Source of the DNA: Azonexus sp.
GTDB lineage: Bacteria; Pseudomonadota; Gammaproteobacteria; Burkholderiales; Rhodocyclaceae
Direction: 5' to 3'
Length of the DNA: 64,000 nucleotides
Assembly: GCA_017983615.1 (NCBI GenBank)
Contig: JAGOBB010000002.1
Location: 62,001-126,000 of the forward strand
Shown: one piece after another, positions 53,794-63,177 of the stretch
Layout: each line of letters opens with the position of its first letter
How positions within the stretch are numbered: the first letter of the stretch is position 1
Notes under the pieces: model-generated
The model's database searches: none
Told to the model about the DNA's origin: nothing
What the model saw: the letters and a program-made list of their open reading frames with translations, nothing else
Position numbers and translations under genes: made by a program

Positions 53794-55466
53794 TATGCGG
53801 CCTCCTGTTGTGCTGCCTTGGCCTTGCCGTGGGCGCGGCCTTCGTAAACGCGGTTCTTGAACGGGTCGATGCCGATGCGATCGAAGGTGTCGAGGAAACG
53901 CTCGTCAGCATGGCGGTGTTCGAGATAAACCTTGATGATCTTGTCGACGACATCCGGCATTTCCTCGGCCGCGAACGATGGGCCGATGACCTTGCCGAGC
54001 TTCGCGTCGTTGCCTTGGCGCCCACCGAGGGTGACCTGGTAGAACTCCGAATCGTTCTTATCGACGCCCAGCACGCCGATGTGGCCAACGTGGTGGTGGC
54101 CACAGGCATTCATGCAGCCGGAGATGTTGAGGTCAATCTCACCGATGTCGAACAGGTAGTCGAGATCGTCGAAACGGGCCTGGATGGCATTGGCGATGGG
54201 AATGGACTTGGCGTTGGCCAGATCGCAGAAATCGCCGCCCGGGCAGCAGATGATCCCGGTCAGCAGGCCGGTGTTCGGCGTCGCCAGTCCAGCAGCCTTG
54301 GCCTTCTGCCAGACTTCGTGGAGGTCGGACTTTTTGACGTCGGCCAGGATGATGTTCTGCTCGTGGCTGATGCGTAGCTCGCCGAAGCTGTACTCGTCGG
54401 CGAGGTCGGCGACGGCCAGCATCTGTTCGGAAGTGATGTCGCCTGGCGCCACGCCTGGCTTTTTGAGCGACAGCGTGACGGCGGCGTAGCCGGGCACCTT
54501 GTGTGGGTGAATGCTACGGTCGGCCCAATTTTTGAAGGCTTTTTCAGACGGCAGTTCGGGTTCGTCCAGCTTTTCGTAGGCCGGGGCGGTGAAATGGCTG
54601 GCGACGCGCTCGAATTCGGCTTGCGTGATGGTGGCCGGGCCGTCCTTGGTGTGCGCCCATTCTTCTTCGACCTGTCTGGCGAATTCCTCAACGCCGAGCG
54701 CCTGGACGAGAATCTTGATGCGCGCCTTGTAGGCGTTGTCGCGGCGGCCCTGGCGGTTGTAGACGCGCAGGATCGCTTCGCAATAGGTCAGGATGTGCTG
54801 CCAGGGCAGAAATTCGCGCACGATCTGACCGCGGATCGGTGTGCGGCCCAAGCCGCCGCCGACGATGACGCGGAAGCCTGTCTCGCCGTTCTGTTGCTGC
54901 AGTTGCAGGCCGATGTCGTGGAACCAGGTGACGGCGCGGTCTTCCCGGGTGCCGGAAATGGCGATCTTGAACTTGCGCGGCAAGAAAGCGAACTCCGGGT
55001 GGAAGGTCGTCCACTGGCGGAGGATTTCAGCCAACGGTCGCGGGTCGATGATCTCGTCAGCCGCGACGCCGGCAAACTGGTCGGTGGTGATGTTGCGCAG
55101 GCAGTTGCCGGAAGTCTGGATGGCGTGCATCTCGACTTCGGCCAGTTCGGCGAGTATCTCGGGGACATCCTCGACTTTTGGCCAGTTGAGCTGCAGGTTG
55201 TGACGCGTCGTGAAGTGGCCGTAGCCCCGGTCGTATTTGTGGGCGACGCGGGCCAGCCTGCGCATCTGGGCCGAATTCATCATCGCGTAGGGCACGGCGA
55301 TCCGGAACATTGGCGCGTGGCGCTGGATGTAGAGACCGTTTTGCAGGCGCAGCGGGCGGAATTCATCGTCGCTCAACTCGCCGGCTTTCCAGCGGCGGAC
55401 CTGATCGCGGAATTGCTCGACGCGCTCGTTGATCAGCTGGCGGTCGATGGCATCGTATTTATACAT
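53793..55466 (-). CDS. cysI: Sulfite reductase hemoprotein (CysI-type)
   Basis: A 557-residue siroheme protein that reduces sulfite to sulfide. Two ferredoxin-like repeats precede the cluster-ligand region: IICCPGGDFCDLANAKS and SGCMNACGHHHVGHIG. The N-terminal parts RGYGHFTTRHNLQLNW and TSGNCLRNITTDQFAG match the nitrite/sulfite reductase family. AAGGA before ATG 55466 (MYKYDAID) sets the start. No cysJ lies nearby, so the electron donor is unknown. A repeat copy encodes FKNWADRSIH. Confidence 0.93.
   Translation of the reverse strand: MYKYDAIDRQLINERVEQFRDQVRRWKAGELSDDEFRPLRLQNGLYIQRHAPMFRIAVPYAMMNSAQMRRLARVAHKYDRGYGHFTTRHNLQLNWPKVEDVPEILAELAEVEMHAIQTSGNCLRNITTDQFAGVAADEIIDPRPLAEILRQWTTFHPEFAFLPRKFKIAISGTREDRAVTWFHDIGLQLQQQNGETGFRVIVGGGLGRTPIRGQIVREFLPWQHILTYCEAILRVYNRQGRRDNAYKARIKILVQALGVEEFARQVEEEWAHTKDGPATITQAEFERVASHFTAPAYEKLDEPELPSEKAFKNWADRSIHPHKVPGYAAVTLSLKKPGVAPGDITSEQMLAVADLADEYSFGELRISHEQNIILADVKKSDLHEVWQKAKAAGLATPNTGLLTGIICCPGGDFCDLANAKSIPIANAIQARFDDLDYLFDIGEIDLNISGCMNACGHHHVGHIGVLGVDKNDSEFYQVTLGGRQGNDAKLGKVIGPSFAAEEMPDVVDKIIKVYLEHRHADERFLDTFDRIGIDPFKNRVYEGRAHGKAKAAQQEAA
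54509..54545 (-). repeat. Dispersed uptake-signal-like repeat, copy K
   Basis: On the plus strand: AATGCTACGGTCG at 54510-54522, GGCCC, AATTTTT, then CTTTTT about one turn on. In frame inside cysI. Confidence 0.8.
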
Positions 55467-55488
55467 GGAACGTCCTTGGGGTAATACG

Positions 55489-56265
55489 TCAGGCAAAAAC
55501 CAGCTTGGTGCCGATCAGCACCAGCATGGCAGCCAACAGGCGGCGAAGAATATGCTCCGGCACCTTGGCGGAAACATGGGTGCCCACCCAGATACCGGGC
55601 AGCGAACCGAGCAACAGTGCGCCGAGCAACGCCCAGTCGACGCCGCCGAGGAGCCAGTGGCCAAGCCCGGCAACCAGCGTCAGCGGTACGGCATGGGCGA
55701 CATCCGATCCGACAATCTTGACCGGCGAAAGTTTTGGGTAGAGGAAGAACAGCGCTGCGACGCCCAGTGCGCCGGCGCCGACTGACGAAATGGTGACCAG
55801 CACGCCAAGGACGGCGCCGACGGCGACGGTGATCTTGCCCAGGCAGCATCGGCGCAGGGCCGAATCATCGTGCTTGCTGGCATAGTCGCGCAGCTTGCGG
55901 CCGAACAGCAGTGCAATGGCGGTCAGCAACAACGCAAAGCCGAGGCCATGCGAGATGAGCTGGCCGATAACATTGCTACCCTTGGGCAGTTGCGACAGCA
56001 CCCAGAGCGTAACCGCCGCGGCAGGAATGCTGCCGGCAGCCAGGCGGCCAGTGATGGCCCAGTCGATATGCCCCTTCCGGCCGTGGGCGACGGTGCCGCC
56101 GGCCTTGGTCATCGCTGCGTAAAGCAGGTCGGTGCCTACCGCCGTGGCCGGCGGAACGCCGAATAGCAGCACGAGAAGCGGCGTCATCAGCGAGCCGCCG
56201 CCAACGCCGGTCAGGCCTACAATCGCACCGACTGCGAAGCCGGAAAGGGTGTAAAGGTAATCCAT
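55489..56265 (-). CDS. TauE/SafE-family sulfite/anion exporter
   Basis: A 258-residue inner-membrane protein with about eight spans. The repeated family motif appears as GAIVGLTGVGGGSLMTPLL near the start and GVLVTISSVGAGALGVAAL after the midpoint. It heads the cysI-DUF934-cysH run by 22 bases, which suggests sulfite or another sulfur oxyanion as substrate, by inference. Divergent from the CysB gene. Confidence 0.92.
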   Translation of the reverse strand: MDYLYTLSGFAVGAIVGLTGVGGGSLMTPLLVLLFGVPPATAVGTDLLYAAMTKAGGTVAHGRKGHIDWAITGRLAAGSIPAAAVTLWVLSQLPKGSNVIGQLISHGLGFALLLTAIALLFGRKLRDYASKHDDSALRRCCLGKITVAVGAVLGVLVTISSVGAGALGVAALFFLYPKLSPVKIVGSDVAHAVPLTLVAGLGHWLLGGVDWALLGALLLGSLPGIWVGTHVSAKVPEHILRRLLAAMLVLIGTKLVFA

Positions 56266-56335
56266 AGCCTACATCGTAGCAGCGGCCATTTGAATCAAAA
56301 AGAATATTGGGTTAGATTGTTATAGCGGCTGGTTA

Positions 56336-56386
56336 TTAGGATCGAGGATCGAGCTGCGAGCAAACCCACTCGATCCTCGATCCTAA
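56336..56386. promoter_or_regulatory. 18-bp perfect inverted repeat in the cysB leader
   Basis: TTAGGATCGAGGATCGAG (56336-56353) and its exact complement (56369-56386) enclose a 15-base loop. A third partial copy, CACTCGATCCTCGA, runs straight into the ATG of cysB. The usual purine-rich ribosome binding site is absent there. Confidence 0.85.
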
Positions 56387-56401
56387 GCACTCGATCCTCG
56401 A

Positions 56402-57343
56402 ATGAAACTCCAACAGCTACGCTACATCGTCGAAATCCAGCGTCAGGGCCTGAATGTCTCTGAGGCGGCCGAGTCGCTCTACACCTCGCAGCCTGGCATT
56501 TCCAAGCAGGTCAAGCTGCTCGAGGACGAACTCGGTATCGCCATCTTCGAACGCAGTGGCAAGCGCTTCACCGGTGTGACCGAGCCCGGCAAGGTTGTCC
56601 TGAGCATTGCCGAACGCATCCTTCGCGAAGCGGAAAACCTCAAGCGGGCAAGCAGCGAGTTTGCTACCGGTGACACCGGCCGGCTGGTGCTGGCAGCAAC
56701 CCATACCCAGGCACGCTACGCGCTACCGGTGGTCGTTCGCGACTTCATGGCGCAGCACCAGGACGTCAAGCTGGAAATGCACCAGGGCAGCCCGACCCAG
56801 ATCGCCGAGTGGGTGATGGCGGGCGATGCCGACATCGGTATTGCCACTGAAGCACTCGACCAGTATCCGCAATTGATCTCGTTGCCGGTGCGCCAGTGGA
56901 CGCATTGCGTGATCGCTCCGGAGGGGCATCCCATCCTCAAGTCGCAGCCGCTGTCGTTGAATGAACTGGCACGATGGCCACTGATTACTTACGACACGGC
57001 CTTTACCGGCCGTTCGCGGATCAATCGCGCCTTCGAGCGCATCGGCGTGCAACCCAATGTTGCGCTGACTGCCCTCGATGCCGATGTGATCAAGACCTAC
57101 GTCAGCCTTGGCCTCGGTCTCGGCATTATTTCAGCGCTGGCTTTCGATGCCCAGCGCGACATCGGACTGGTCGCCACCGATGCAGCCCACCTGTTCGAGT
57201 CCAATACGACCCGGCTGGCGCTGCGCCGCGGTACTTATCTGCGCCGCTACGATTACGATTTGATCTCCCTGTTCGCGCCGCACCTCTCTAAGCGGGTCGT
57301 GGACATGGCCATGCAGGGCGGCGGCGACGAATATCAGTTGTGA
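56402..57343 (+). CDS. cysB: CysB-type LysR regulator
   Basis: A 313-residue LysR regulator of sulfur assimilation. The opening MKLQQLRYIVEIQRQGLNVSEAAESLYTSQPGISKQVKLLE is the CysB helix-turn-helix. The effector domain contains ATHTQARYALPVVV and GSPTQIAEWV, where the family binds O-acetyl- or N-acetylserine. It is divergent from the sulfite exporter and cysI operon, its likely target, along with cysDN. The leader carries a long hairpin and no clear ribosome binding site. Confidence 0.95.
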   Translation: MKLQQLRYIVEIQRQGLNVSEAAESLYTSQPGISKQVKLLEDELGIAIFERSGKRFTGVTEPGKVVLSIAERILREAENLKRASSEFATGDTGRLVLAATHTQARYALPVVVRDFMAQHQDVKLEMHQGSPTQIAEWVMAGDADIGIATEALDQYPQLISLPVRQWTHCVIAPEGHPILKSQPLSLNELARWPLITYDTAFTGRSRINRAFERIGVQPNVALTALDADVIKTYVSLGLGLGIISALAFDAQRDIGLVATDAAHLFESNTTRLALRRGTYLRRYDYDLISLFAPHLSKRVVDMAMQGGGDEYQL

Positions 57344-58548
57344 CGCCCCATGCGCGGCGCAGTGTCACGCAGGATCAGGGATGGCGCCGAAAACGGCGCC
57401 AGTTTTTCGAGAAAGTCGAGCAATTCGAGGACCGGTGAGTTGCGGAAGAAGGTGGCGCTCGGCGTTTCTATCCAGATTCGGTCGGCCCAGGCGTGCAGTT
57501 CGTGCGGCGTGTCGCCGAAGCCGTCGGCGTCGAGGTCGAAGCCCTCGTAGTTGTCCCAGCTGTTGCCCCACCACGTGTCGTTCATCGGGTCGCCGTCGCC
57601 GATGATCGTGACCGGCCACAGATTGCTGCGGAAGGTGTTGTTGATGGCAATGTGGCCGCCCTTGGCACCATAGAAATAGATGCCGGTAATGTTGTGGGCG
57701 ATCAGGTTGTCGACGAACACGATGCGGTTGATCGGATTCATTGGCGAATCGGCCATGATGCCGTGGGCGCAATGGACGATCTCGTTGCCCTGGATCAGCG
57801 CTGCCGAGGTCTCCTTGAGCGCGATGCCGGCCCCGGAGGCGTCCATGGCGTGCAGGATGCGGTTGTGGCGGATGATCATTCCCTCGGAGTTGAGCGCAAT
57901 GATGCCGGTCGAGTTCTTCTCCAGCAGGTTGCGCTCGACCACGCTACGATGCGAAAAAAGGAAATTGAAGGCACGCCGGCTGTCGCGAACGGTGTTCCCG
58001 GTGTAACGATTACGCGGCGAGTTGCTGACCGTGATGTCGCGAATCCGGGCGATATCGTTGTCTTCGATGCGGTTGCCCGTGCTGTACCAGAGCCGCAGGC
58101 CATCGCCCCGGTCGGCCGAGTCGACGGGCCGCGAGCGGATACGGTTGTGGCGCACCATGCTGTCCGTCACCCGGTGTAGCGAGACGCCAAACAGCACGTC
58201 CTCGATGATGTTGTTCTCGATCAGCAAATGGCTGCCTTCGGCCATGATGCCGCCATCGATGGCATCGTGCGAGCCGCCGCTGTTCCGTACGGTGAGGCCT
58301 CGTATAGTCACGTGATCGGCCTTGATGGTCAGCACGGTTCCGGTGCCGCCACCGTCGATGATCACCTTGCCTATGCTCTCGAGCACCAACGGCTTTGCAA
58401 TGACAGCGGGTCCGCGATAAGTCCCTGCCGGCAGGCGCAACACGGTGCCTGGCAAGGCAGTATCGATCCAGGCTTGCAGGGATTGGTCGGCCGAGGCCGC
58501 CAGCGGCAGGAGCAGGCCGAGCAGCACGAGGATGAAACGGGGAATCAT
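57334..58548 (-). CDS. nosD: NosD-like periplasmic beta-helix protein
   Basis: A 404-residue secreted right-handed beta-helix protein. Signal peptide MIPRFILVLLGLLLPLAASA; then parallel beta-helix repeats (IENNIIEDVLFG, VRHNRIRSR, IEDNDIARIRD, IQGNEIVH). NosD helps build the copper sites of nitrous oxide reductase, but no nosZ, nosF or nosY is here, so the assignment to NosD rather than another beta-helix protein is a family-level call. It overlaps the cysB 3' end by ten bases. A repeat copy encodes NFLFSHRSVV. Confidence 0.82.
   Translation of the reverse strand: MIPRFILVLLGLLLPLAASADQSLQAWIDTALPGTVLRLPAGTYRGPAVIAKPLVLESIGKVIIDGGGTGTVLTIKADHVTIRGLTVRNSGGSHDAIDGGIMAEGSHLLIENNIIEDVLFGVSLHRVTDSMVRHNRIRSRPVDSADRGDGLRLWYSTGNRIEDNDIARIRDITVSNSPRNRYTGNTVRDSRRAFNFLFSHRSVVERNLLEKNSTGIIALNSEGMIIRHNRILHAMDASGAGIALKETSAALIQGNEIVHCAHGIMADSPMNPINRIVFVDNLIAHNITGIYFYGAKGGHIAINNTFRSNLWPVTIIGDGDPMNDTWWGNSWDNYEGFDLDADGFGDTPHELHAWADRIWIETPSATFFRNSPVLELLDFLEKLAPFSAPSLILRDTAPRMGRHN
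57941..57971 (-). repeat. Dispersed uptake-signal-like repeat, copy L (degenerate)
   Basis: On the plus strand: ACGCTACGATGCG, A6, GG, AAATTGAA. Two or three core changes; in frame inside nosD. Confidence 0.6.
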
Positions 58549-58612
58549 TGCTGAGGATTAAGCCATCAGGCACCGTTTCGCGCCTCAACCTGCATCAAGT
58601 TTTCGTCGGGGG

Positions 58613-59956
58613 CTATTCCCAGTATTCGGTCACTTCGCTGGCCCAGGCCGTGGCAGCAAGCAGGGCGCGATTGACGATGTGCGGATCGACACCGGCGGCC
58701 AGGGCCGTGCTCTCCAGTCTTGGCAGGTCGAAATCCTCGCCGGCTTCGGCAACAGCCAGCAGTGACGCATAGGGCCCGCTGCGCTCGAGCAGCGCCTGCC
58801 TGATTTCATCGGCGATTGGCAATTCGCTGAGGGCTTCGGTCATCGGGCGACGCAACAGGCGATCGAGGCAGGAAAAAATGCCAGTCAGGAACAACGGGTC
58901 GTGTGTCTTGCCTGGCAGGGTCTGTTCGCCCAGCGACTCCATCAGGCGGCCGCGGGTCAGCGCGTTTTCGACCAGCAGCCAGTCGCTGAGTTGTGGTTCG
59001 CGCACCGAAAAAAGCAGGACAGCCAGCCAGCGGGTCAGGCGTTGCCGGCCAAGGATGATCAGCGCCTGATCGAGCGATTCGATACGGTGGCTTAGCCCGA
59101 GGGCCGGGGAGTTCAGGTAGCGCAGGATGCGGAAGCTGAGCACCGGGTCAAGTTTCATCGCCGCCGCGATTTCAGCCGTTTCGGCATCGCCCTGGACGAG
59201 GCGCATCAGATTCAGCAACTGGGCCTTGTGTGGGTCGCCGGTCTGTTCCTGCTCCAGCGTCGGGGCCGATTCGGCAAACTTGCCATGGAAATTCTCGAAG
59301 TGCCACTGGTGGCAGAACATATGGTCGTCGAAAGTCTCGACGTTGCAGGCAAACAGCCGGAGCGGGCGGGCACTTCCCGCGGCGCGCACGGCAGCCGAGA
59401 AATCGCGGACGGTGCCGGCTTCGTTGCCGCCGACATCGACAGCGGCATAGTCGACCTGCTGGATCACCTTGGCGAAGGCCCGATGTTTCGGCTGGCGGAA
59501 GAGACCGATCTGGAAGCCGCGCTGGCGCAGTCGCTCGATCGCCTCGACGACCATCTCGGCTTCAGCGTCGGCCGCCAGTTGCACGACGAGGACAATGTTG
59601 GTGGTTTTCAGGCGGTCGAGCGCCGGACTGTCCAGGCTGGACGAACTGAGCGGAATGAAGGCACGACTGGTGTTCCAGGCGTCGGGGCTGGCATTGAGCG
59701 TGTCGAGCAGAATCCGGTCGAAGTCGCGTTGAAGACCATTTTCACCATCGGCCAGCAGGCTTGATTGCCGAAGACGGAAGAGGTGGCCGGAAAGCCGGTT
59801 TCGGCGGTCGAATACTGCTTCCCGGCGGAGAAACGATGAGCCACCGGCCGGGCTGGTTTCAGCGGGGACCTTCTCACCGTCGGGAGCGGCCGAAGGGGTA
59901 GGGGGGGTGGGTTGGTCGGCATTCTTGCCGAACAGTTTTTTCAGGTTGTCGAACAC
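58613..59956 (-). CDS. HDOD protein with degenerate EAL-like N-terminus
   Basis: A 447-residue signalling protein. After a charged, Pro-rich start, residues about 55-245 resemble a degenerate EAL domain (RREAVFDRRNRLSGHLFRLRQ) without catalytic residues. An HDOD domain follows (LLNLMRLVQGDAETAEIAAAMKLDPVLSFRILRYLNSPALG). This layout is known from YuxH-like proteins. GGGGGAG six bases before GTG 59956 sets the start; an in-frame ATG ten codons upstream lacks a ribosome binding site and overlaps the terminator. Confidence 0.88.
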   Translation of the reverse strand: MFDNLKKLFGKNADQPTPPTPSAAPDGEKVPAETSPAGGSSFLRREAVFDRRNRLSGHLFRLRQSSLLADGENGLQRDFDRILLDTLNASPDAWNTSRAFIPLSSSSLDSPALDRLKTTNIVLVVQLAADAEAEMVVEAIERLRQRGFQIGLFRQPKHRAFAKVIQQVDYAAVDVGGNEAGTVRDFSAAVRAAGSARPLRLFACNVETFDDHMFCHQWHFENFHGKFAESAPTLEQEQTGDPHKAQLLNLMRLVQGDAETAEIAAAMKLDPVLSFRILRYLNSPALGLSHRIESLDQALIILGRQRLTRWLAVLLFSVREPQLSDWLLVENALTRGRLMESLGEQTLPGKTHDPLFLTGIFSCLDRLLRRPMTEALSELPIADEIRQALLERSGPYASLLAVAEAGEDFDLPRLESTALAAGVDPHIVNRALLAATAWASEVTEYWE

Positions 59957-59970
59957 GCGAGTCTCCCCCA

Positions 59971-60001
59971 AAAGAAAAATGCCCACCGCAGGGTGGGCAT
60001 T
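59971..60001 (-). terminator. Terminator after the parvulin gene
   Basis: A 10-bp stem AATGCCCACC/GGTGGGCATT; on the minus strand it is followed by TTTTTCTTTT. It lies 21 bases after the parvulin stop. Confidence 0.9.
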
Positions 60002-60021
60002 CTCGCATGGCTCATTGGTGT

Positions 60022-60813
60022 TTAGTCCACCTTGGCCTTGGTGCGCAGTTCCTTGACCAGATTCTCGACCTGCTGCTGACCGGCGCGCTGCTGCAGTTGC
60101 GGCTTGACCTGCTCGTACGGCGGCGGGGTCATCGGGCGGGAGTCGTCCAGCTGGATGACGTGGTAGCCGAAATCCGACTTGACCGGGGTCTTGGTGTATT
60201 CACCCTTCTTCAGCTTGCCCAGCGCTTCGCCGAACGGCTTGACGTAGGCCGCAGCCGAGCTCCAGCCCAGTTCGCCACCCTTGTCCTTGGAGCCCGGATC
60301 CTTCGACACCTTGGCCAGTTCGGAGAACTTCTCGCCCTTGTCCAGCTTGGCGATGATGGCCTTGGCATCTTCTTCCTTCTCAACCAGCACATGGCGGGAC
60401 TTGTATTCGGTATTGCCAAGGTTGTTCTTGATGGTTTCGTACTCGGCCTTGAGCTGGGCTTCGCTGATCGGGTGGGCCTTGACGTAATCGGACAGATAGG
60501 CGCGGATCAGGACGGCCTGCTTGGCCAGTTCGATCTGGCCCTGGACGTTGGCGTTCTTGTCGAGGCCCTTCTTCTTGGCTTCCTGGGCGATCACTTCGCG
60601 GCGAATCAGCTCTTCCTTGACGGCGCTTTGCAGTTCCGGAGAGTCGGCGTTGCCCTGGGCTTTTTGCTCGGCGACGAAGGCATCGTAGACACCTTGCGAA
60701 ATCGGCTGGCCGTTGACGGTGGCGAAGGCCTTGCCCTTTTCGGCAGCAAATACCGGGGCGGAAACGATGGCGCCGGCGACAAGCAGGGCGGCCAGACGGG
60801 AGAGCTTGAGCAT
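60022..60813 (-). CDS. Periplasmic parvulin-type peptidyl-prolyl isomerase
   Basis: A 263-residue PpiC/SurA-like foldase. Signal peptide ends near APVFAAEK. A SurA-like N-terminal helical part (VNGQPISQGVYDAFVAEQKAQ) leads to one parvulin domain: SRHVLVEKEEDA, GGELGWSSAAAYVKPFGEA and SDFGYHVIQLDD. A Gln-rich C-terminal helix follows. AAGGA before ATG 60813 sets the start. It lies downstream of bolA in the same direction. Confidence 0.94.
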   Translation of the reverse strand: MLKLSRLAALLVAGAIVSAPVFAAEKGKAFATVNGQPISQGVYDAFVAEQKAQGNADSPELQSAVKEELIRREVIAQEAKKKGLDKNANVQGQIELAKQAVLIRAYLSDYVKAHPISEAQLKAEYETIKNNLGNTEYKSRHVLVEKEEDAKAIIAKLDKGEKFSELAKVSKDPGSKDKGGELGWSSAAAYVKPFGEALGKLKKGEYTKTPVKSDFGYHVIQLDDSRPMTPPPYEQVKPQLQQRAGQQQVENLVKELRTKAKVD

Positions 60814-60847
60814 GTATCTATCCTTGGGTGGAGGGAATAACGAAAAA

Positions 60848-61114
60848 TTATACTTCGCCAGGTACTTTGGCGTGGATGCTGAGCGCATGAATTTTCCCGC
60901 GCATCAAATTACCGGCAGTATCATAAATCAGGCGGTGGCGGGCAATGGTACTTTTCCCGGCAAATGCCTGTGCAACAATTTGTAACTGGTAGTGGCCGCC
61001 TTCGCGCGCCCCGGCATGACCGGCATGGCGCTGGGAGTCGTCGTGAATGCTGATCGACTCCGGTTCCAGCGTGGCCAGCCGCTGGCGCAACAGCTCGATG
61101 GTTTCGGCGCTCAC
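60848..61114 (-). CDS. bolA: BolA-family protein
   Basis: An 88-residue BolA protein, a partner of monothiol glutaredoxins in iron regulation and stress shape control. [43 protein letters not shown] contains the conserved His and the class II helix-turn-helix-like region. It overlaps the YciI gene by four bases. Confidence 0.92.
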   Translation of the reverse strand: MSAETIELLRQRLATLEPESISIHDDSQRHAGHAGAREGGHYQLQIVAQAFAGKSTIARHRLIYDTAGNLMRGKIHALSIHAKVPGEV

Positions 61115-61413
61115 GCCGGCAGCACTTTCTTGAACGGCTTGACGGTAACTTTTTCGTAGACGCCGGCCGCCACATAGGGATCGGCGTCGGCCCAGGTGCG
61201 GGCGGCTTCCAGCGAGGCGAATTCTGCGACGATGATGCTGCCTGAAAAGCCGGCCGGGCCGGGGTCCGGCGAGTCGATGGCCGGGCAGGGGCCGGCCAGG
61301 ATCAGCCGGGCTTCCGCCTGCAGGGCCTGCAGGCGTTCAACGTGGGCGGGGCGGGCGGCGAGACGCTGGTCGAGCGTGCCGGCGCGGTCTTCACCAATGA
61401 TGACGTAAAGCAT
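61111..61413 (-). CDS. YciI-like protein
   Basis: A 100-residue protein of the YCII dimeric alpha-beta barrel family, with no proven reaction in this context. MLYVIIGED at the start, [11 protein letters not shown] and the conserved His-Asp pair (H24; [19 protein letters not shown]) are seen. It overlaps yciB by one base and bolA by four, giving a tight yciB-yciI-bolA-parvulin operon. Confidence 0.93.
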   Translation of the reverse strand: MLYVIIGEDRAGTLDQRLAARPAHVERLQALQAEARLILAGPCPAIDSPDPGPAGFSGSIIVAEFASLEAARTWADADPYVAAGVYEKVTVKPFKKVLPA

Positions 61414-62021
61414 TATTTTTCTTCCTCAAGATATTTGGACAGCAGCACGCCTTGGATGAGCATGAATAGGAGCATCAATCCCATACTGCCGAAGGTCTTG
61501 AAATTGACCCAGACGTCAGTTGGAAAATTGAAGGCAACGATTAAATTGAGAATGCCCATAAAGAAGAAAAAAGCAATCCAAGAGTAATTGAGCTTGTCCC
61601 AGACGATGTCCGGTAGCTTCAATTCCTCGCCCAGCATGGATTTGATTGCATTCCTTTTCATGATCAGCGTAGAGAAGGCCATACCACCGGCAAACACCCA
61701 ATCGAGAATGGTTAACTTCCATTTGATGAAAGATTCATTCTGAAAGACTAGGGTCAATCCACCGAAGACAAGAACTAGTACCAGACTGACCCAGAGTATT
61801 TTGCTCACCTTGCCATGACGGAACCAGACCCAGAATATTTGGGCAACTGTTGCAGTCATTACAACCACCGTCGCGAGCAGGATGGGCGCCAATTTGGGGT
61901 CGACCGCAGCCGAGCCGAGCAGTGAACTGACCCAGCTCGCGGCGAGTTCCGGGTTCTTTTCCGAATACTTGAAGCTAACGAAAAAGAGGATGACGGGGAA
62001 GAGGTCGAAGAGTAGTTTCAT
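61413..62021 (-). CDS. yciB: Inner-membrane protein YciB (intracellular septation protein A)
   Basis: A 202-residue membrane protein with five spans, linked to cell-envelope synthesis and septation. [16 protein letters not shown] at the start and [25 protein letters not shown] near the end are family landmarks. First gene of its operon; divergent from the HD-GYP regulator with 52 bases between the starts. Confidence 0.95.
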   Translation of the reverse strand: MKLLFDLFPVILFFVSFKYSEKNPELAASWVSSLLGSAAVDPKLAPILLATVVVMTATVAQIFWVWFRHGKVSKILWVSLVLVLVFGGLTLVFQNESFIKWKLTILDWVFAGGMAFSTLIMKRNAIKSMLGEELKLPDIVWDKLNYSWIAFFFFMGILNLIVAFNFPTDVWVNFKTFGSMGLMLLFMLIQGVLLSKYLEEEK

Positions 62022-62073
62022 GGCGAGGCATTATATACTCCCGGAAACAACTGACCCGCAAGCAAGAGAGCGT

Positions 62074-63126
62074 ATGCATACTGTCCTGATCGTCGATGAC
62101 AGCGACATCAATCTGACCCTGATCAAGGCGCTCGTCCTCAAACTCGGCGACTGCACCCCGGTTCTTTTTGACCATCCCGTGGCGGCGCTCGAGTGGACCC
62201 GCACCAACGTGCCTGATCTGGTCATCGTGGATTACATGATGCCGGACATGGACGGTCTCAAGTTCATCAGTGCCTTTCGTGCCCTGCATGGCCGCAATGA
62301 AATCCCCGTCTTGATGATCACGGCCAACGACCAGAAGGACATCCGCTACGATGCCCTGCTCGGCGGGGCCAACGATTTCCTGACCAAACCGATCGACCGC
62401 ATTGAATTCTCGGCGCGGGCCCGCAACATGCTGTCGTTGCGCACCGGCCAGAAATTCCTGGCCGACCGTGCCGAACACCTGACGGCGCTGGTCGAGGCGC
62501 GAACAGAGGAAATTCGCCAGCGTGAGAAGGAGCTGATTTTCCGCATCTCGCGGGCGGCTGAATTCCGCGATCCGGAGACCGGCGCCCATATCCAGCGCAT
62601 GGCGCACTATTCGCAGGTTATCGCGATGGGGCTGGACCTCAGCCAGGCCCAGCAGCAGCTGGTCCTTGAGGCGGCGCCGATGCATGACGTGGGCAAGATC
62701 GGAATTCCCGACTATATCCTGCTCAAGCCGGGCAAGCTGACGCCGGAAGAGTTCGAGGTCATGAAGGGGCATTCGAAGATTGGCCATGAGCTGCTCAAGG
62801 ACAGCCGTTCGGAAATCATGAGGGCGGGTGCCGAGGTGGCGATTTCGCATCACGAGAAATTCGACGGGACGGGCTATCCGTACGGCCTGAAGGGCAATCA
62901 GATTCCGCTGTTCGGACGCATCGTCGCGGTGGCGGATGTCTTCGATGCGCTGACCTCGGAACGTCCCTACAAACGGGCGTGGTCGCTGGACGATGCCTGC
63001 AAGTTTCTCGAAGACGGGCGGGGCAAGCATTTCGACCCGCTGTGCATCGAGGCTTTCCTGGCCGGCTGGGAACAGGTTCTGGAAATTCGTCAGCGCTTCC
63101 AGGACGAGGAAGCTCCGCAAATCTGA
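62074..63126 (+). CDS. Response regulator with HD-GYP output
   Basis: A 350-residue regulator. The receiver domain has D53 in VIVDYMMPD and LTKPID. A short coiled linker leads to an HD-GYP phosphodiesterase domain with HDVGKIGIPD, HSKIGHELL, HHEKFDGTGYP and DVFDALTSERPYK, complete for c-di-GMP hydrolysis. AGAGAG before ATG 62074 supports that start; longer in-frame starts lie in the yciB promoter region. The next gene is an HPt protein. Confidence 0.92.
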   Translation: MHTVLIVDDSDINLTLIKALVLKLGDCTPVLFDHPVAALEWTRTNVPDLVIVDYMMPDMDGLKFISAFRALHGRNEIPVLMITANDQKDIRYDALLGGANDFLTKPIDRIEFSARARNMLSLRTGQKFLADRAEHLTALVEARTEEIRQREKELIFRISRAAEFRDPETGAHIQRMAHYSQVIAMGLDLSQAQQQLVLEAAPMHDVGKIGIPDYILLKPGKLTPEEFEVMKGHSKIGHELLKDSRSEIMRAGAEVAISHHEKFDGTGYPYGLKGNQIPLFGRIVAVADVFDALTSERPYKRAWSLDDACKFLEDGRGKHFDPLCIEAFLAGWEQVLEIRQRFQDEEAPQI

Positions 63127-63177
63127 ACGATCGTCAGTCCTGGCGCAGAGGATCGCCGGGACACAATGGAGAAATGT

